From: Welwitschia mirabilis | Taxonomy: Eukaryota; Gnetophyta; Gnetopsida; Welwitschiales | Assembly (NCBI GenBank): GCA_051453625.1 | Contig: JBOZIK010000001.1 | Span: 117,572,882-117,606,563 of the forward strand | Length of the DNA stretch: 33,682 nucleotides | Direction of reading: 5' to 3' | In this document: one piece after another, positions 20,405 to 32,046 of the stretch | Layout: each line of letters opens with the position of its first letter | Position numbering within the stretch: the stretch's first letter is position 1 | Translations under genes and position numbers: made by a program | The notes under the pieces: generated by a model | The model's input: the letters and a program-made list of their open reading frames with translations, nothing else | Database searches by the model: none | What the model was told of the DNA's origin: nothing

Positions 20405-22813
20405 AGGCATCTTATCTTTTACTCATCTTTCTAGAAATCCAACAAGAAAGAAAAAAAAAAATAGAAAAAGAAAAAGAGATAACAAAGATGAAGGAAAGAA
20501 ATGTAAGAGAAGAATTGAAAAATAAAATAAAAATTATGTTTGCAAAGAAATTCATATGGAAAATTGAAAACAAAAACTAAAATCTAAGAAACATATGGGA
20601 TACCTAATTTCATAGTGCAAAAAAGAACACGAGAGATAACATATTGTAGATGTGGAACACAAGATTTAATCAAACAACAGCAATGCCGGTCATAATAGGT
20701 GATGGCACTAGTTTAACAAAACAAGAGGAGTAGAGTGGCAGACTCAGGCTTCACTATAGCATGAGTAGAGTGAAGAGCTTGCACTTGTAGTAGAGAAGTT
20801 AGAAAATATGAGGATTTTTATAGATGAAGGGGTGAATTTAAATCATTGGATTATCCAAGGGTTGACAGTCATTTTATAAAAAGCACAGTTGCATTTCTTT
20901 GGTGTTTTTTATTTCATAGGATATAATGGCTAAAAATGTAATCTTAAGAAAAACAAAACATGAACTTTAATAGAAAATTCATCATTCACAAATTCAAAAG
21001 ATAGAATACCTAGATAATGACCCTATCTATTTGGAAATTTCGCAAATTTTATTCTAAATTTAAATGGATCAAAATGTAAAATGATCAAGTTATCTTATAC
21101 ATAAACCTGTAAAAATCCAAAAATTAGTTAATCCAATTTTAAAGTACTTAAGTTAAAAAAAGTAATCTCATAAGAATCTCTAGATCCCATAATTTGATTT
21201 CCATTTTTATCTTTTATACAATTATATATGTTCTTTATTTTAAGCATTTAGACCAAATTAAACATTTAGTATTATGACATCTTCTTCCAATAAGATTAAG
21301 CATGTTGTTTTGGTGGAAGAAGTCAAGTGTTGCATTGCCAGCACATGTTTATAGCCCCAATGCAATTGAACATATCCTAANNNNNNNNNNNNNNNNNNNN
21401 NNNNNNNNNNNNNNNNNNNNNNNNNNNNNNNNNNNNNNNNNNNNNNNNNNNNNNNNNNNNNNNNNNNNNNNNNNNNNNNNNNNNNNNNNNNNNNNNNNNN
21501 NNNNNNNNNNNNNNNNNNNNNNNNNNNNNNNNNNNNNNNNNNNNNNNNNNNNNNNNNNNNNNNNNNNNNNNNNNNNNNNNNNNNNNNNNNNNNNNNNNNN
21601 NNNNNNNNNNNNNNNNNNNNNNNNNNNNNNNNNNNNNNNNNNNNNNNNNNNNNNNNNNNNNNNNNNNNNNNNNNNNNNNNNNNNNNNNNNNNNNNNNNNN
21701 NNNNNNNNNNNNNNNNNNNNNNNNNNNNNNNNNNNNNNNNNNNNNNNNNNNNNNNNNNNNNNNNNNNNNNNNNNNNNNNNNNNNNNNNNNNNNNNNNNNN
21801 NNNNNNNNNNNNNNNNNNNNNNNNNNNNNNNNNNNNNNNNNNNNNNNNNNNNNNNNNNNNNNNNNNNNNNNNNNNNNNNNNNNNNNNNNNNNNNNNNNNN
21901 NNNNNNNNNNNNNNNNNNNNNNNNNNNNNNNNNNNNNNNNNNNNNNNNNNNNNNNNNNNNNNNNNNNNNNNNNNNNNNATATAGTTAACTAAATCCAATT
22001 TTAATTTATCAATATATAATGTGCTTTTTAAAGAGGAGATATTTTAGTTTATTTTAATCACTCCTTCATGTATTTAATAAATTTTTATGCACATGAAAGG
22101 GGTCATTGGCTCATTAGCCTAATCAAGAAAATATTATCTTCATAAAATGATTTGAAAATAATTAACATAGTATGAAAGTAGATTTCGCTCTTTTTTTAAC
22201 CACATTATCTAATTAGGAGACCTTAAGTGACATACCCTTAACAAGATAAGCTAGAAAATAAGTGTAATCTTTTCTTGAATACTATAAGTAAACTTAAATT
22301 CTACCTAGTTTGTAATAATAAGGTGATCACTTATTAATGGGTTATTTCTTATGGACCATTAACTAGGATCATTTAATCTTAGTAACTCATGAATGGATGA
22401 TAATAATGGATGATTTGTGTGCTTGATGAGGTGATTGAAAAATGGAATGGAGGTGTGAAATGGTTTGAATAGATGGTGATGGTTATGACTATCAATGCAA
22501 AAAACATCCTCAGATTTTAATGAATTAGTTATGCTTTGAAAACTACTTCCACAAGGGATTTTTTCAAACAGATGAAATGTGAAAGATTTAAAAATATTAT
22601 GGATATGAAACTTAAAACCTTATTCAAAAAGGAAGTAGGATGGATGTCACTTTTATGAATACACTCTACACATACATGTAAAATTTTTGAAAGGAGATTA
22701 GGAGTGCAATTAGAAGAGTATAAGTTTTTAAAATTATAAATGTTTTATTTTATTGCATTTCTATGGTTTTATAATAGATTATTGAAAGAGGAATTAGAAG
22801 CATTGGAATTAGC
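20405..22813. other. Athila interior with no recognised domain, includes 598-bp gap
   Basis: RT, RNase H and integrase would be expected between the protease and the late ORF, but the visible flanks of the gap hold no such motifs. An A/G-rich stretch at about 20448-20580 on the plus strand reads as Lys/Glu-rich and looks like low complexity. Only about 1.8 kb is readable, far below the roughly 3 kb or more that RT to integrase needs, which suggests internal deletion. Confidence 0.5.
21381..21978. other. Assembly gap (598 N)
   Basis: This is unresolved sequence inside the Athila-like element. Any frame drawn through it is meaningless. Confidence 0.99.
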
Positions 22814-23250
22814 TTAAGAACAACAAATATTTGATTCAATAAGAGAAAGGTCAAGACCATGAATTTCATAAAAAATTTTGACCTTGTTATCATTCTCTGG
22901 AAGTTTCATGGCACTAAAACTCTTCAGATTCATAGTCAAGTTGTCAAAAGAAATTCTCATGTGATCATTTCTACAATTAATAAGGGTATTATATGTTACT
23001 AGAAATGTTATGCCTAAAATGACTGAAAATAAATTATTTTTAGTTGCATTCATTTTTAAGACAATGAAATCAACTAAAAAATAATAATCATCACTCATAC
23101 AATTATATTTTCAATAATTCCTAGAGTTGATTTTAAAGAATTATCTACTAGCTATAATCATATTTTAATCTTTTTGAGATCATTAAGGTGAAGTTATTTG
23201 TAAACTAAATGCAGTAAAAGATTAATGCTTATTCTTATATCTAATAAGGC
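22814..23250 (-). pseudogene. Athila-type gag-pol protease remnant
   Basis: Reading down from 23250 on the minus strand: ALLDIRISINLLLHLVYK, where the family has ALLDLGASVNLMP..VY; the catalytic Asp survives but the Gly-Ala after it is lost. Next come LVDNSLKSTLGIIENIIV (family L.L.D.S.K.P.G..EDV.V), DFIVLKM, VILGITFLVTYNTLINCRND (family ILGRPFLAT....I.V..G) and FSAMKLPEND. The last 94 codons (22814-23098) are free of stops. The protease would cleave the gag-pol precursor in virus-like particles; here it is not functional. Confidence 0.82.
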
Positions 23251-24543
23251 TAGTTTAAAATGTTTGTCTCCAATTGTGATAGTGATGGTGGAATGACCAA
23301 AATCTTTGTATTTAGGAGGTACTTAGTATTATATGATTACGCTTATTTGTTGGGCTAAGAAAGCCTTTTTCTTAACATGAATTTTTATCTTAATCGTACA
23401 CATATCCTTAAGGACTTTTACATTCAAGGGAATTTTTTTTAATTACATCTAATAGTGGCATGTTTATTTTTACCTCTTTGAAAACATCTAAAGATTCTAA
23501 TTATTTCTTTTTAATGTTCTTCTTCCTAAGTTCTTGTGGGAAGAGTAGAGGTTTTTTTAACTAGGCAAGGATTTTTCTAAGGTTTCATCGTTCTTATTGT
23601 TTGTTTTAGGGGTTGGTTCTTCTTCAATGATATTTTGCTTTTTTTATTTATTTAATTCTTTTCTACTCTAAGATGGATGACTCTAATCTTTTCAATCTGC
23701 TTGGGCTTTAATTCTTTTTTGTGGATCTAATTCCTTTAGGATTTGACTCCAAACTTATGAGGAGTTTATCATGTTCTTGTTGATTTAGAAAAGATAGAAT
23801 TTGTTAAAGCATATGAGTATTGGTTTGAGCCTTTTGCTCAATGTTGCTTACGACAGAGGAATGTTACTTGAGATTTCTTTTATGGTTATGGTTAATTTGA
23901 ATTTAATTACATTTAGTATAGGATGTGATATTCATGAATTTTTTTAAAGATTTCTCTAATGGAGTAGGTGATGAGACTTTTGATGAATGGATGATGAAAA
24001 TAATGGGATTCTTGGTTAACTAGAATGATTTGGGTCATGAAAATTATTTTGTCTCCAAAAAAAAAAGGGGATAATTCCTCCACCTGAAGTTAGAAGTATT
24101 TGAGTAATGATCATTTCTATTATTCTACCATTAGTATCTTATCCCTTTTACTTGTTCATTAGCAATGTTTTAAAAGATGGATATCAAAGAACATTCAGGT
24201 GTTTCATGAGAATTTGAGTAGCATATATGACATTATGGTGTGAAGGTTGGTGGTTTAGATGGGATGGACAAAATTTCAATTCTTATATCAGTTAATCTAA
24301 TCAGTTGTTGATATCAACATTTTCTAGGACCCAGAAGACACTCATAGATCTAAAAGATGGTTGGGATCTAGGCTATTCAACTAGTTTCTCCCAGTTTTTA
24401 GAGCTTTTAGCTATTATTTTGAGGTAATTCATACTTCATCTAGTGGTAAACTAAGGAAACTACCTCTACTCATCATCTTGACTAATTGTCTGTTCTTAGT
24501 AGGTAATCCATCATGAAAGAAACTAATCTCTCTACCTAGCTTA

Positions 24544-24995
24544 AATCCATGTTATGAGCATTTTTACAATAAATCTTTAAATCTTTCTAAGGCTTTGGAA
24601 AAGGTTTGATGATCTTTCTATTGGTAATTCATTATCTCTCACCTTAGAGCATTTGTTTTGTGGTTTGGAAAAAAAATTTATTGATGAAAGCTTTATTTAA
24701 ATTAACTCATGTTTTAATCAAAAGGTGTTTTAGGATGTAAAGGAAAGACTTATCTTTTTACTTCAAGAAGAATGAGAAAAGGATGAGTCTTATGATATCA
24801 AATGTGTTGGGGTATTGTAATAGGGTTGATAGAATACATTCACATTCTTTAAGGTGCACATAAGGTTCTTCGAAATCTAAGCCATGTAAATGGGGTAGTA
24901 ATTAGATTGTGAATGGATTAAATTCTAACCTATTTGCTATCAATGGTTAGACTATGCATGAAGGTGTTCCTAAACATTGTGGTTCTAAATAGTCA
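24544..24995 (-). pseudogene. Athila-type gag remnant
   Basis: The minus strand reads RLEFNPFTI, then LHGLDFEEPYVHLKECE, TFDIIRLILFSFFLKVKR and, after several stops, FSKALERFKDLL and KCS-stop-HGF. This follows the plant gypsy gag order (FHGL..EDP..HL..F, then IRLRLFPFSL...A..WL, then E..YEAWERFK.LL..CPHHG). Tryptophans of the family often appear as stops or other residues, consistent with G to A decay. Gag would form the particle shell around the element RNA. Confidence 0.82.
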
Positions 24996-26032
24996 CAAAG
25001 GGTTTGTTTAGAAGGGTTGTTATTGAATTAGTTTTGTGATTTGTTCTGGGCAAGGATTTTGACCATTTCTTAACTAAGGTAATAGGCTTGAAGGTTGTTT
25101 ATGAGGTTTTGCTTTAACTAGGCCCTATTGTTAAGGCAATGAAAATTTGATTGGACATTTTGGTTTTGTCATGAAGTTGAGGTCTCTTCTTTTTGCCAGT
25201 TGTCATGGGGTTCATTTTCAAATGGCATTCTTTGCTCTTTGTTTCCTTTAGGATTGGAGTCCATAATGTCAAAGGGATTTCTAATTAGTCATCTTATTTC
25301 ATCATATCTCCAAGGCATATAAGTTTCAAATTTAATTCAGTGAGGTTTTAGATAGGTATCAGATGATAGAGAGGTTTGAAATAAGTTTTTAACAGTTCAG
25401 TTAAAATTTCATAGGTTATTTCTCAGACACACCAGTGGCGCTAATGAGGGATGATGGTAGTAGTACTTAAGTTAGAAGTTTTGATACAGGAAAAGAATGA
25501 TAAACTTGCAAGATTTACATAGACTTATAAGATAACAAAGAATGTTAGTAGAAATTAAAAATAGTAAAAAAACAAAAATTAAACCTATGAAAAATAAAAT
25601 ATAAACATTTTTAAGTATTTAAATATTATTAAAAAATAGAATAAAGACTAAAAGTTACAAAAAATAAATTTGTAGAGAACAAATAGAAAACACACAAAAA
25701 AATGTTAGAGTTTAAATTTAGTTTTTCCTTTTTATGATCTTGGTTTTAGTTGCAACTTATAGATAAATCATTAGACCTATATATATGAAATTTAGTGTTA
25801 GATTAGAAAACTAAAGAAAACCTCAAAAATTGGACCATTTTGGATTTCATAGAAAAGAACTAATACCCACAACTAAAAAGAAAAGAAAAGAAATAAACAC
25901 ATAAAAGAAAAACAAAAGGACTAGTTTAGGTATCATTAGAAAGGGACCAGTACCAATCACTAGAAAAATAAAAACTAAACTCGAAATTATAAGGAAAAAA
26001 AATATTACTTTTGAAAAGCTACCATGAGAATA

Positions 26033-26050
26033 TCCCTGACAATAATGTCA
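26033..26050 (-). other. Decayed tRNA-Asp primer binding site
   Basis: On the minus strand this reads tgacattattgtcaggga, against the usual Athila-type site tggcgccgttgccgggga. The 18 positions align without gaps; 7 differ and all 7 are G to A or C to T. It sits 5 bp inside the right LTR, which fixes the element as minus strand. Confidence 0.75.
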
Positions 26051-26055
26051 AATTT

Positions 26056-27485
26056 TATTTATGATAGTTAATGAACTAGATTTAAAATTAGGTTGAGACC
26101 TAGTATTATTTTGTCCACAAGGATGTATATGTGGTAAACTTATTAAAGTAACATAAGAATTCTAACTTACAATGAAAATTAAATAAAATATAAAATCAAT
26201 GTTCAAGAATTTGATGTAAACTTTGGTTGGTCACATAGGAGAATATGATTTGTCCAATGCTCCACCTTCACTCCAATGATTCCTATATTCTTGAAACATA
26301 AACTTCGATCATTAAGTCATAAGAGATCAGACATAATGACATAATCTTATTTACCACATGAGTATTAATAAATTCAATAGTGACTTGGTCCTTCATAGCC
26401 CTCCATGAACATAGTAAATAGGGACCCTTATACTTAAGATCTATAACATAAAAATGAATACATCCAGAAGTTAACCTTAGAGAATTCACTTAGTCCTAAT
26501 AATTTTGATGATGTAGTCTTATCTAAGGATTAATAGTACCCTATTAACATTTGCTAGAAATTGAAGAATGAACAACTACTTTAGTAAATAAGAAATAGTT
26601 TTACTTAAAGATTATTAGCACCAAATTAATATTTGCTAATAATAAAATATTAAACAACTAATCGTGTATTAAAATTAGAAATATACATTACAGTAATGAA
26701 GGAAGGTGAATTTGAATAGACTCCTCAACTAGCCTTAGAAAAAATCTACTCCTAAGGGAGATGCTTAGAAATCCATGACAACTTAATGCTGTAAGTCTTT
26801 CCACCATATTTTCATCAACCAAAAGATCCTTTATAGTGAGGGCTCAAGGCCCTTTTATAGATGAGGAAAGGCATAGGCATCTTTGACATGTAGTAATTGA
26901 TCGGTGATTACATAAGGAGGGTTATACATTTTGGGNNNNNNNNNNTTACCTTAGGAGGAGGTTATAATTATTTTAGCATGTAGTATTAATAGATGATTCT
27001 TTGTCTTCTAATGTAAGAGAGATGGTAACATGTTTTTTGACTAATAATGCAGCTATCAATGGGTGCCATGTCATATGTATTTCATGTAATTAGCCTCGTT
27101 GCTACCACATGTCACTACAACATGTTGTTTTACATCTCTTCTATGTTTTATAGTTGAAGGTTAATTCTAATTTAACATAAACTCATCCCATAGGTGTAAT
27201 GAAGCAAACTTTCCAAAAAGATTTAAGAACACGATATTTGACTAATTCTTCCTTAGAAGACTAGTAATTCCAATGATTTGCACGGTTGCACTGACATCTA
27301 TCATTAAAATTTCTTCACTTTATAGAATGTCATATAAAAGGTAGCAATAAGCTTGAAAATGTTATGGGATAGTTTCTAATTTTATAAAACATGATAACAA
27401 GGTAAAGTACATTATTTTAACATAAAATGATGAATTTAATATCTTTCCCTATGCAAAATTGATCAAATTTACTTGCATGTAAACA
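26056..27485 (-). repeat. Right LTR (element 5' LTR) of the Athila-like element
   Basis: Partner of 17347-18884. Its outer end is ATGTAAACA at 27477-27485. The inner end reads TATTTATGATAG where the other LTR has TGTTTGTGATAG, so the terminal TG has become TA. A 10-N gap lies at 26936-26945. This LTR would carry the element promoter on the minus strand; I could not place a clear TATA box. Confidence 0.88.
26936..26945. other. Assembly gap of 10 N (size likely arbitrary)
   Basis: Ten N inside the right LTR. The other LTR has extra sequence at the equivalent place, so the real gap size may differ. Confidence 0.95.
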
Positions 27486-27490
27486 CTCCA
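27486..27490. repeat. Target-site duplication, right copy (ctcca)
   Basis: Partner of cttca at 17342-17346. In LINE-2 this is the tgg ag of the Ser-Leu-Trp-Ser codons at the junction. The left copy has tga in place of tgg, a G to A change, so the right copy keeps the ancestral form. Confidence 0.75.
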
Positions 27491-27654
27491 CAAGCTGCAT
27501 CTCCTCTTCACTTTTAACATTAAATATTTCAATGATTTAACATTCTTCCATTTATACATGAGCACTCCTAAATACAGGTCCTTTTCTATCCCTCTTTTGA
27601 TTTCTAGAGTTCTTTCTATAATCTATTAGATGCTATCTCATGTATTAAAGTAAT

Positions 27655-28380
27655 AAATCTAACTTTTCTTTCTGTTAATCTCAAGCCCTAATTCTTTAAT
27701 GAATTTTTCCAGACTGTGATTAATGGCCTTAATTTTACTAAATGTTTACCTCTAACAATTTGCAAAATGATTCACTAACATGCTTAGCCTGTGTATAGGC
27801 AATTTTATTTCCTCTTTTTCTGAATGTAATCTTAATCTATGTTTAGGACTAGTATAAACAGATAGGAAGAGGGGACATCTTCCTACCAGAAACCCCTGTC
27901 TATGTTAAAGTACCCATATGTCTCTTGATTTATTTTCAGTGTGAAATTAACTATCCTTTACATTTTCATAATTAAATTTAACAAATTTAGAGGGGAAATT
28001 TTTGGTTCTAAACACATGCTCTAAGAAACTCTAAGATACTATGTCATAAGCTTTTCTAATATCTAGTTTTAAAGCATAAGTCCTTTTATTATTATTCTTA
28101 AGGAAGTAAAATATTTTGTGATTGATAATTATCTAGTTTAAAATATCATGATCTTCTATGAAACCTACCTAATTTCATCTCACCATGTTCTTTAAGTGGG
28201 GTCTAATTTTACTCATGAAGATCTTTGAAAATAACCTATATATCACACTACATACTCTTATAGGTCAATAGTCATTCACTTCTACTGCATTAGCCTTTTT
28301 AGAAATCATAATAACATGAGTATTATTTCAAGCATAGAGAATAGCTACTTTTCTCATCACTTAATCAAAAGGGCTTGTAA
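27655..28380 (-). pseudogene. LINE-2 reverse transcriptase remnant
   Basis: TYALKLDIRKAYDIVS at 28034-28081 is a well-kept palm block with its catalytic Asp. GFLVGRCPLFLSV near 27860-27897 stands where the family has GLRQGDPLSPFLF. The second catalytic box is lost: VNHFANC near 27756-27776 replaces H(LL)FADD, with both Asp gone. FIKELGLEIN near 27690 is the helix after it. Confidence 0.85.
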
Positions 28381-29112
28381 TTGATTGTCCTATGTATTTC
28401 TAGTAACTTTACAAAAATTCCACTATCCATCCATTGAGATCTGGATCCCTGGATCCCTATTAAGCTTTATTTCTTTTAGAACCTTTCGAACTTTCTTTTA
28501 TTCCATCCACTCCAAGAGGTACTCCTCTTACCAAACTATATTCCACAAGTAGAAGGAACCATCGCTTTTAACTCCATTCATGACTTCTTAAGATTATCCA
28601 CAAATGCCTTGGGGACCTCCTCCTCTTGGTAGCATTTATTATTTTAGTGGACTATGTTGATCATGTTTATTTCTTTTCTCAAGTTAACAACACAGAAGAA
28701 ATACTTGGTGTACCTATTCCCATGCTTTAGTCAGTTCATGTGGATTCTTTGTCGTAAGTACAACTCCTCCTAGTTTCTAAGTTGGTGTAGTTCCTAGAGC
28801 TTTCTTTATTATTCTTCATGAAAATATGCTCATTTCTCTTGATCCCATTGGATTCTTTGAATTTTTCCCCTTTATTTTCTCATTTTGCTAAAACTTCTTT
28901 CCCAAGGATTTTATTCATTCTTGAAGTCAGATGTTTACCTTTTGAAGATTCTGGTGTAGAACCTTAACTGGGTTAGTTCCATTATCATTCCAATTTATTT
29001 CCATAAATCGCTCTATTTCCTCTTCTTGAAGCCATGAATTTTCAAAAATGAAGTGGAATTTTCTACCCCTATTCTTGTCCCAAAGAAGGATGATTGACTT
29101 GTGATCTAAGCA

Positions 29113-29741
29113 TTATCTTCCTTTACTTATTAACATCAAATTATTCTCTATAAATATTTTAGTTGATATCAAAGCTTTATCAATTCTGGATAAGATCCAG
29201 TCTTTTCCTTTTCTTCTATTTGACCAAGTGAATTGAACCTGATGTATTGGTAGGTCTGTTAGCTCCAGGAAGTTTATAAACCCCTCTAACTCTTTCACCC
29301 CTACATTCATCCATTTACTCCCCTTATTTCTTCCATTTATGTAATATTTAATTAAAATCCCCCATTGTGATACATTTCTTATTCCTGACCTTCTCCTGAA
29401 TTTGTTTCTAACCTTTAACTCTTTGCAATCATGCCTTGTGGCATATAAACATTGACTAAAAACTAATCTCAGACTACTATTACTTGGGACATCTATTATT
29501 CTTAATCCTAGCAGAGTCCGTTTCTTTCTTTATCAGCATTAGGAGCCCCCCTTGCTTTTTCATAACTATGTACTCCTTTTATATTTTAATTTTTGTTTAA
29601 AGTAATTAAGTTAACTCTTTTCTTAATTTTTGTCTTTCCTATGTAAGCTACTTCAAATTTATTCCTACTAATGAATTTTTCCAAAGGCTATATTTTAGAA
29701 GCATCTTCCATGTCTCGAATATTCTAGGTTAGAATATTCAT
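29113..29741 (-). pseudogene. LINE-2 endonuclease remnant, start of ORF2
   Basis: The probable ORF2 start is the ATG at 29739-29741: MNILT-stop-NIRDMEDASK, then PLEKFISRNKFEVAYIGKTK. This matches M.ILSWN.RG.....K..L..FL...KPDVV.LQETK, with Trp turned into TAG. Further down, 29113-29310 is an unbroken 65-codon stretch with LEGFINFLELTDLPIHQ, VQFTWSNRRKGKD and SRIDKALIS, the central endonuclease block (DLPL.G..FTWSN.R...SRIDR.L.S). The GDFN site is degraded. Confidence 0.85.
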
Positions 29742-30114
29742 TTATTCTTCTTTTTGAAGGCTTTGTTGGACATATTTATTAGAGTCCCTTGGGATCCATT
29801 CACAATATTTTCCTTTACTTCCTTCCTTACTCTTACCCTGGTAGGGGGTCTTCTTATCATTTTAATGGCTACTATTTATTTTAAGCTTTTATACTCATAG
29901 TTTGACTTAGAGTTATTTAAATAACTTTTGAAAAGTGAGATAAACTTATTTTCTTACTTCTTGCTAGCCACTTTTTATTGTTTTGACTGACTTGGTCTCT
30001 TGTCCTTTTCATTGATTTCCTCATTATTACTTTAGTTCTATTATTGTTTCTAATGCTTTTCATCTTGAATCCAATCTCACCAAAAACTTGAATTTCTTTA
30101 ATTTTTTCTTTTTA

Positions 30115-31000
30115 CTATTTGGAAATCCTCTTCATTCTTCTTAATTCTACACTCATGTAAAAATGTTCATACCTTTTGCAGTATTGGCATTGTTTTATTT
30201 GATAGTTCTCTATTGCGTGCCATTTCTTATCATACTTACCACATATTTTCTCCCTATTTGATGGGTAAAACCTTTTTAAGTGCCCTATAATAGAGAACAA
30301 ATTATAAGGTGAGAGTATGTTTTCATACTCCACTTCTACCTTATTAATTCCAAAACCATATAAAATTTCAAAACTCTTCAGATTCTGAGTTAGTTTAAGG
30401 TCTAATCATGCATAGAATCTAATGAGCATTAGTCTCAAATCCACTAATTATTAATGGATATAATTTAATCACATCTCTAAACTTCATAGCTAACTCCTAA
30501 ATAAATTTTTAGCTCCATAATGTCAAACTTACATCCCTTAGTTTTACCTAAATTTTTAGCCTTTTAAAGATCTTGCCAAAATATTCCCTAGGATGCCATC
30601 AGGTCAAAGCTAGTCCCCATTCCCTGAAAAACCAGAGCCCCCTTATCATGAATGCATTCAAGTTCTTCTCAAATTTGAACTTAAACAAATTAAACCTTTC
30701 ATGAGTGTGATGACTTGAATGACACCTATTCTAGTTCACTTAACTGCTTTCCATTTTCTAATAGCATTTATATTTGACCTTAGTCTGACTTACATGAAAT
30801 GCCCTCCTATGCTAAACCTGAAACACTTCTCTATCACTAAGGAGTGCTTTGGAGCAACTCTAATCTTAAAGGTATTATTTTCTTTAAAAAATTATACTAT
30901 AGGAGGCTCCGTGATCTTACCTTATGTATCTGCCTTGTTTAATATGCTTTTGAGTTCTTGGAGAGTACACAAGACCAACTCAATGATGTTCATGCTCCTT
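30115..31000 (-). pseudogene. LINE-2 ORF1 remnant (DUF4283-like plus zinc knuckle)
   Basis: Near 30630-30670 the minus strand reads LECIHDKGALVFQGMG, the GPW...G.AL.L-type end of DUF4283. KSFEILYGFGINKVEVEYEN follows at about 30320-30385, then SIIGHLKRFYPSN, the YE.LP..C..CG..GH....C lead-in with its cysteines changed. CQYCKRYEHFYMS at about 30155-30190 is CX2CX4H with the last Cys missing. The stretch 30115-30333 is a clean 72-codon frame; the rest has stops. Confidence 0.7.
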
Positions 31001-31200
31001 CTTCTCTACTAATCCATAACTTGCATCTATTCTTCTAAGATTGCTACCACCACTGTTTCCTTGATCATGACTATATCCCTTGTTTCTTTTACTATTGCTG
31101 CTGCCACCACCCACCTTCACTTTGAGACCCTAGCTTATTGCATTTTCCTCTTACCCCTCATGCCTCTTCCCATGGCTCTAACTCACTTCTATGCATGAAA

Positions 31201-31656
31201 TAACTCTCCTATCATAAGTGAGAAAGACCTAGCTTCTAAACCTCTACTTCTAGCTCTCAGTTCACCAATCTAATGACCTCCAAACAACATCCTTATTAAG
31301 ATCATATGAAATTATTAATTTTAGCCTTTAATAATATAATATTTATTCTATTCCAAATCTAAACCTATAATATTTTCCACTCTTTACAAATAACTTATTA
31401 TTGTCGAGTAAGTCTTGAGGTCAATCTAGGTGCATTAGCTAATTAACATCAAGATAACTCATATGTTAACTAATAACATAGTAATGAAAATTAGCCTTCA
31501 TTTGATCTTAATTTATAGGTATTAATAAATACATTCATGTGATTTCTATTAAAAATGATAATTCAAGGCTAAAATTCACACATAAATAATGGTAACAATT
31601 AACCTAATAAAGAAGTGGATATGAGGAAATTAATTCAAACCTTCATTAAGTTAAAT
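31201..31656. other. No recognised feature
   Basis: AT-rich sequence between the 5' region of LINE-2 and the gypsy gag remnant. It may include the LINE-2 5' untranslated region. No coding signal was seen. Confidence 0.5.
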
Positions 31657-31890
31657 CCATCAAAGTTTGTATGAGGTTTAGATCCATCTAAAGTAGAAGC
31701 ATGTTTAAGTGATGTTAAAAAGATCATATGAACCTTAGAATGTGATGAATATGAAAAGGATTCTTTAGATATTTATGTGTTATAAGAAGAAACTAGCCTA
31801 TGGTGGAAAATCAAAATGACAAAGCTAGAAGATGTGAAACTTTTATAGTTAGAATTTAAGCATATTTTAAAGTAAATGTATATCAATAAA
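31657..31890 (+). pseudogene. gypsy gag remnant, first part
   Basis: The plus-strand frame reads GLDPSKVEACLSDVKKII, TLECDEYEKDSLDIYVL, ETSLWWKIKMTKLEDVKLL and LEFKHILK with five stops. This is the Retrotrans_gag pattern (F.G..DP...E.WL..++K.F....C....KV..A...L.G.A..WW...........W..F...F...Y). The paired Trp is intact. The family is different from the Athila gag and closer to chromovirus/Tekay-type gag. The frame continues beyond the microsatellite. Confidence 0.75.
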
Positions 31891-31990
31891 ATCTAGATTT
31901 ACCAAAATATTACTAAATTTTACAATATGAGATAAGATTCTAATGTAAGAATAGCATCTCATAAATGTAATAGAATTATGAAAATGTGTA

Positions 31991-31992
<2 letters not shown>

Positions 31993-32046
<54 letters not shown>

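Larger units (their letters stand above)
17347..27485 (-). mobile_element. Athila-like Ty3/gypsy retrotransposon, decayed, inserted in LINE-2
   Basis: About 10.1 kb between matching long terminal repeats. Orientation is minus: the tRNA-Asp-type primer site lies just inside the right LTR, with gag then protease at falling coordinates and a Pro/Ser-rich late ORF near the left LTR. LTRs of about 1.4-1.5 kb, a tRNA-Asp primer and a fused gag-protease of this kind are typical of the Athila lineage. The ends are TGTTT...AAACA and a 5-bp target duplication flanks it. No RT, RNase H or integrase block was recognised in the visible interior; part of the region is hidden by 598 N at 21381-21978. Stops are dense, so the copy is inactive. 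Confidence 0.9.
27486..31200 (-). mobile_element. LINE-2, upstream half (5' region, ORF1, most of ORF2)
   Basis: This minus-strand L1-type LINE runs from ORF1 near 31 kb down to the Athila junction. Modules in order: DUF4283-like and zinc-knuckle ORF1, endonuclease, RT fingers and palm, then DLYLGVLMYKWKNVKSLKYL and VKRRCSLW immediately before the junction, matching the (F/Y)YLG.P...G..K...Y..L..K...RL..W block. It continues at 17341 downwards. The 5' limit is uncertain. Confidence 0.85.

Noticed and set aside
21258-21998. Apparent 228-246 codon frames on both strands
   Set aside because: They consist almost entirely of translated N.
22814-27485. Initial reading of the LTR element as plus strand
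   Set aside because: The tRNA-Asp-type primer site, gag and protease all read on the minus strand, starting from the right LTR.
30719-31012. Plus-strand 97-codon frame
   Set aside because: It overlaps the LINE-2 ORF1 region on the other strand, has no family resemblance and is rich in Leu/Phe/Ser, as expected for antisense of AT-rich DNA.
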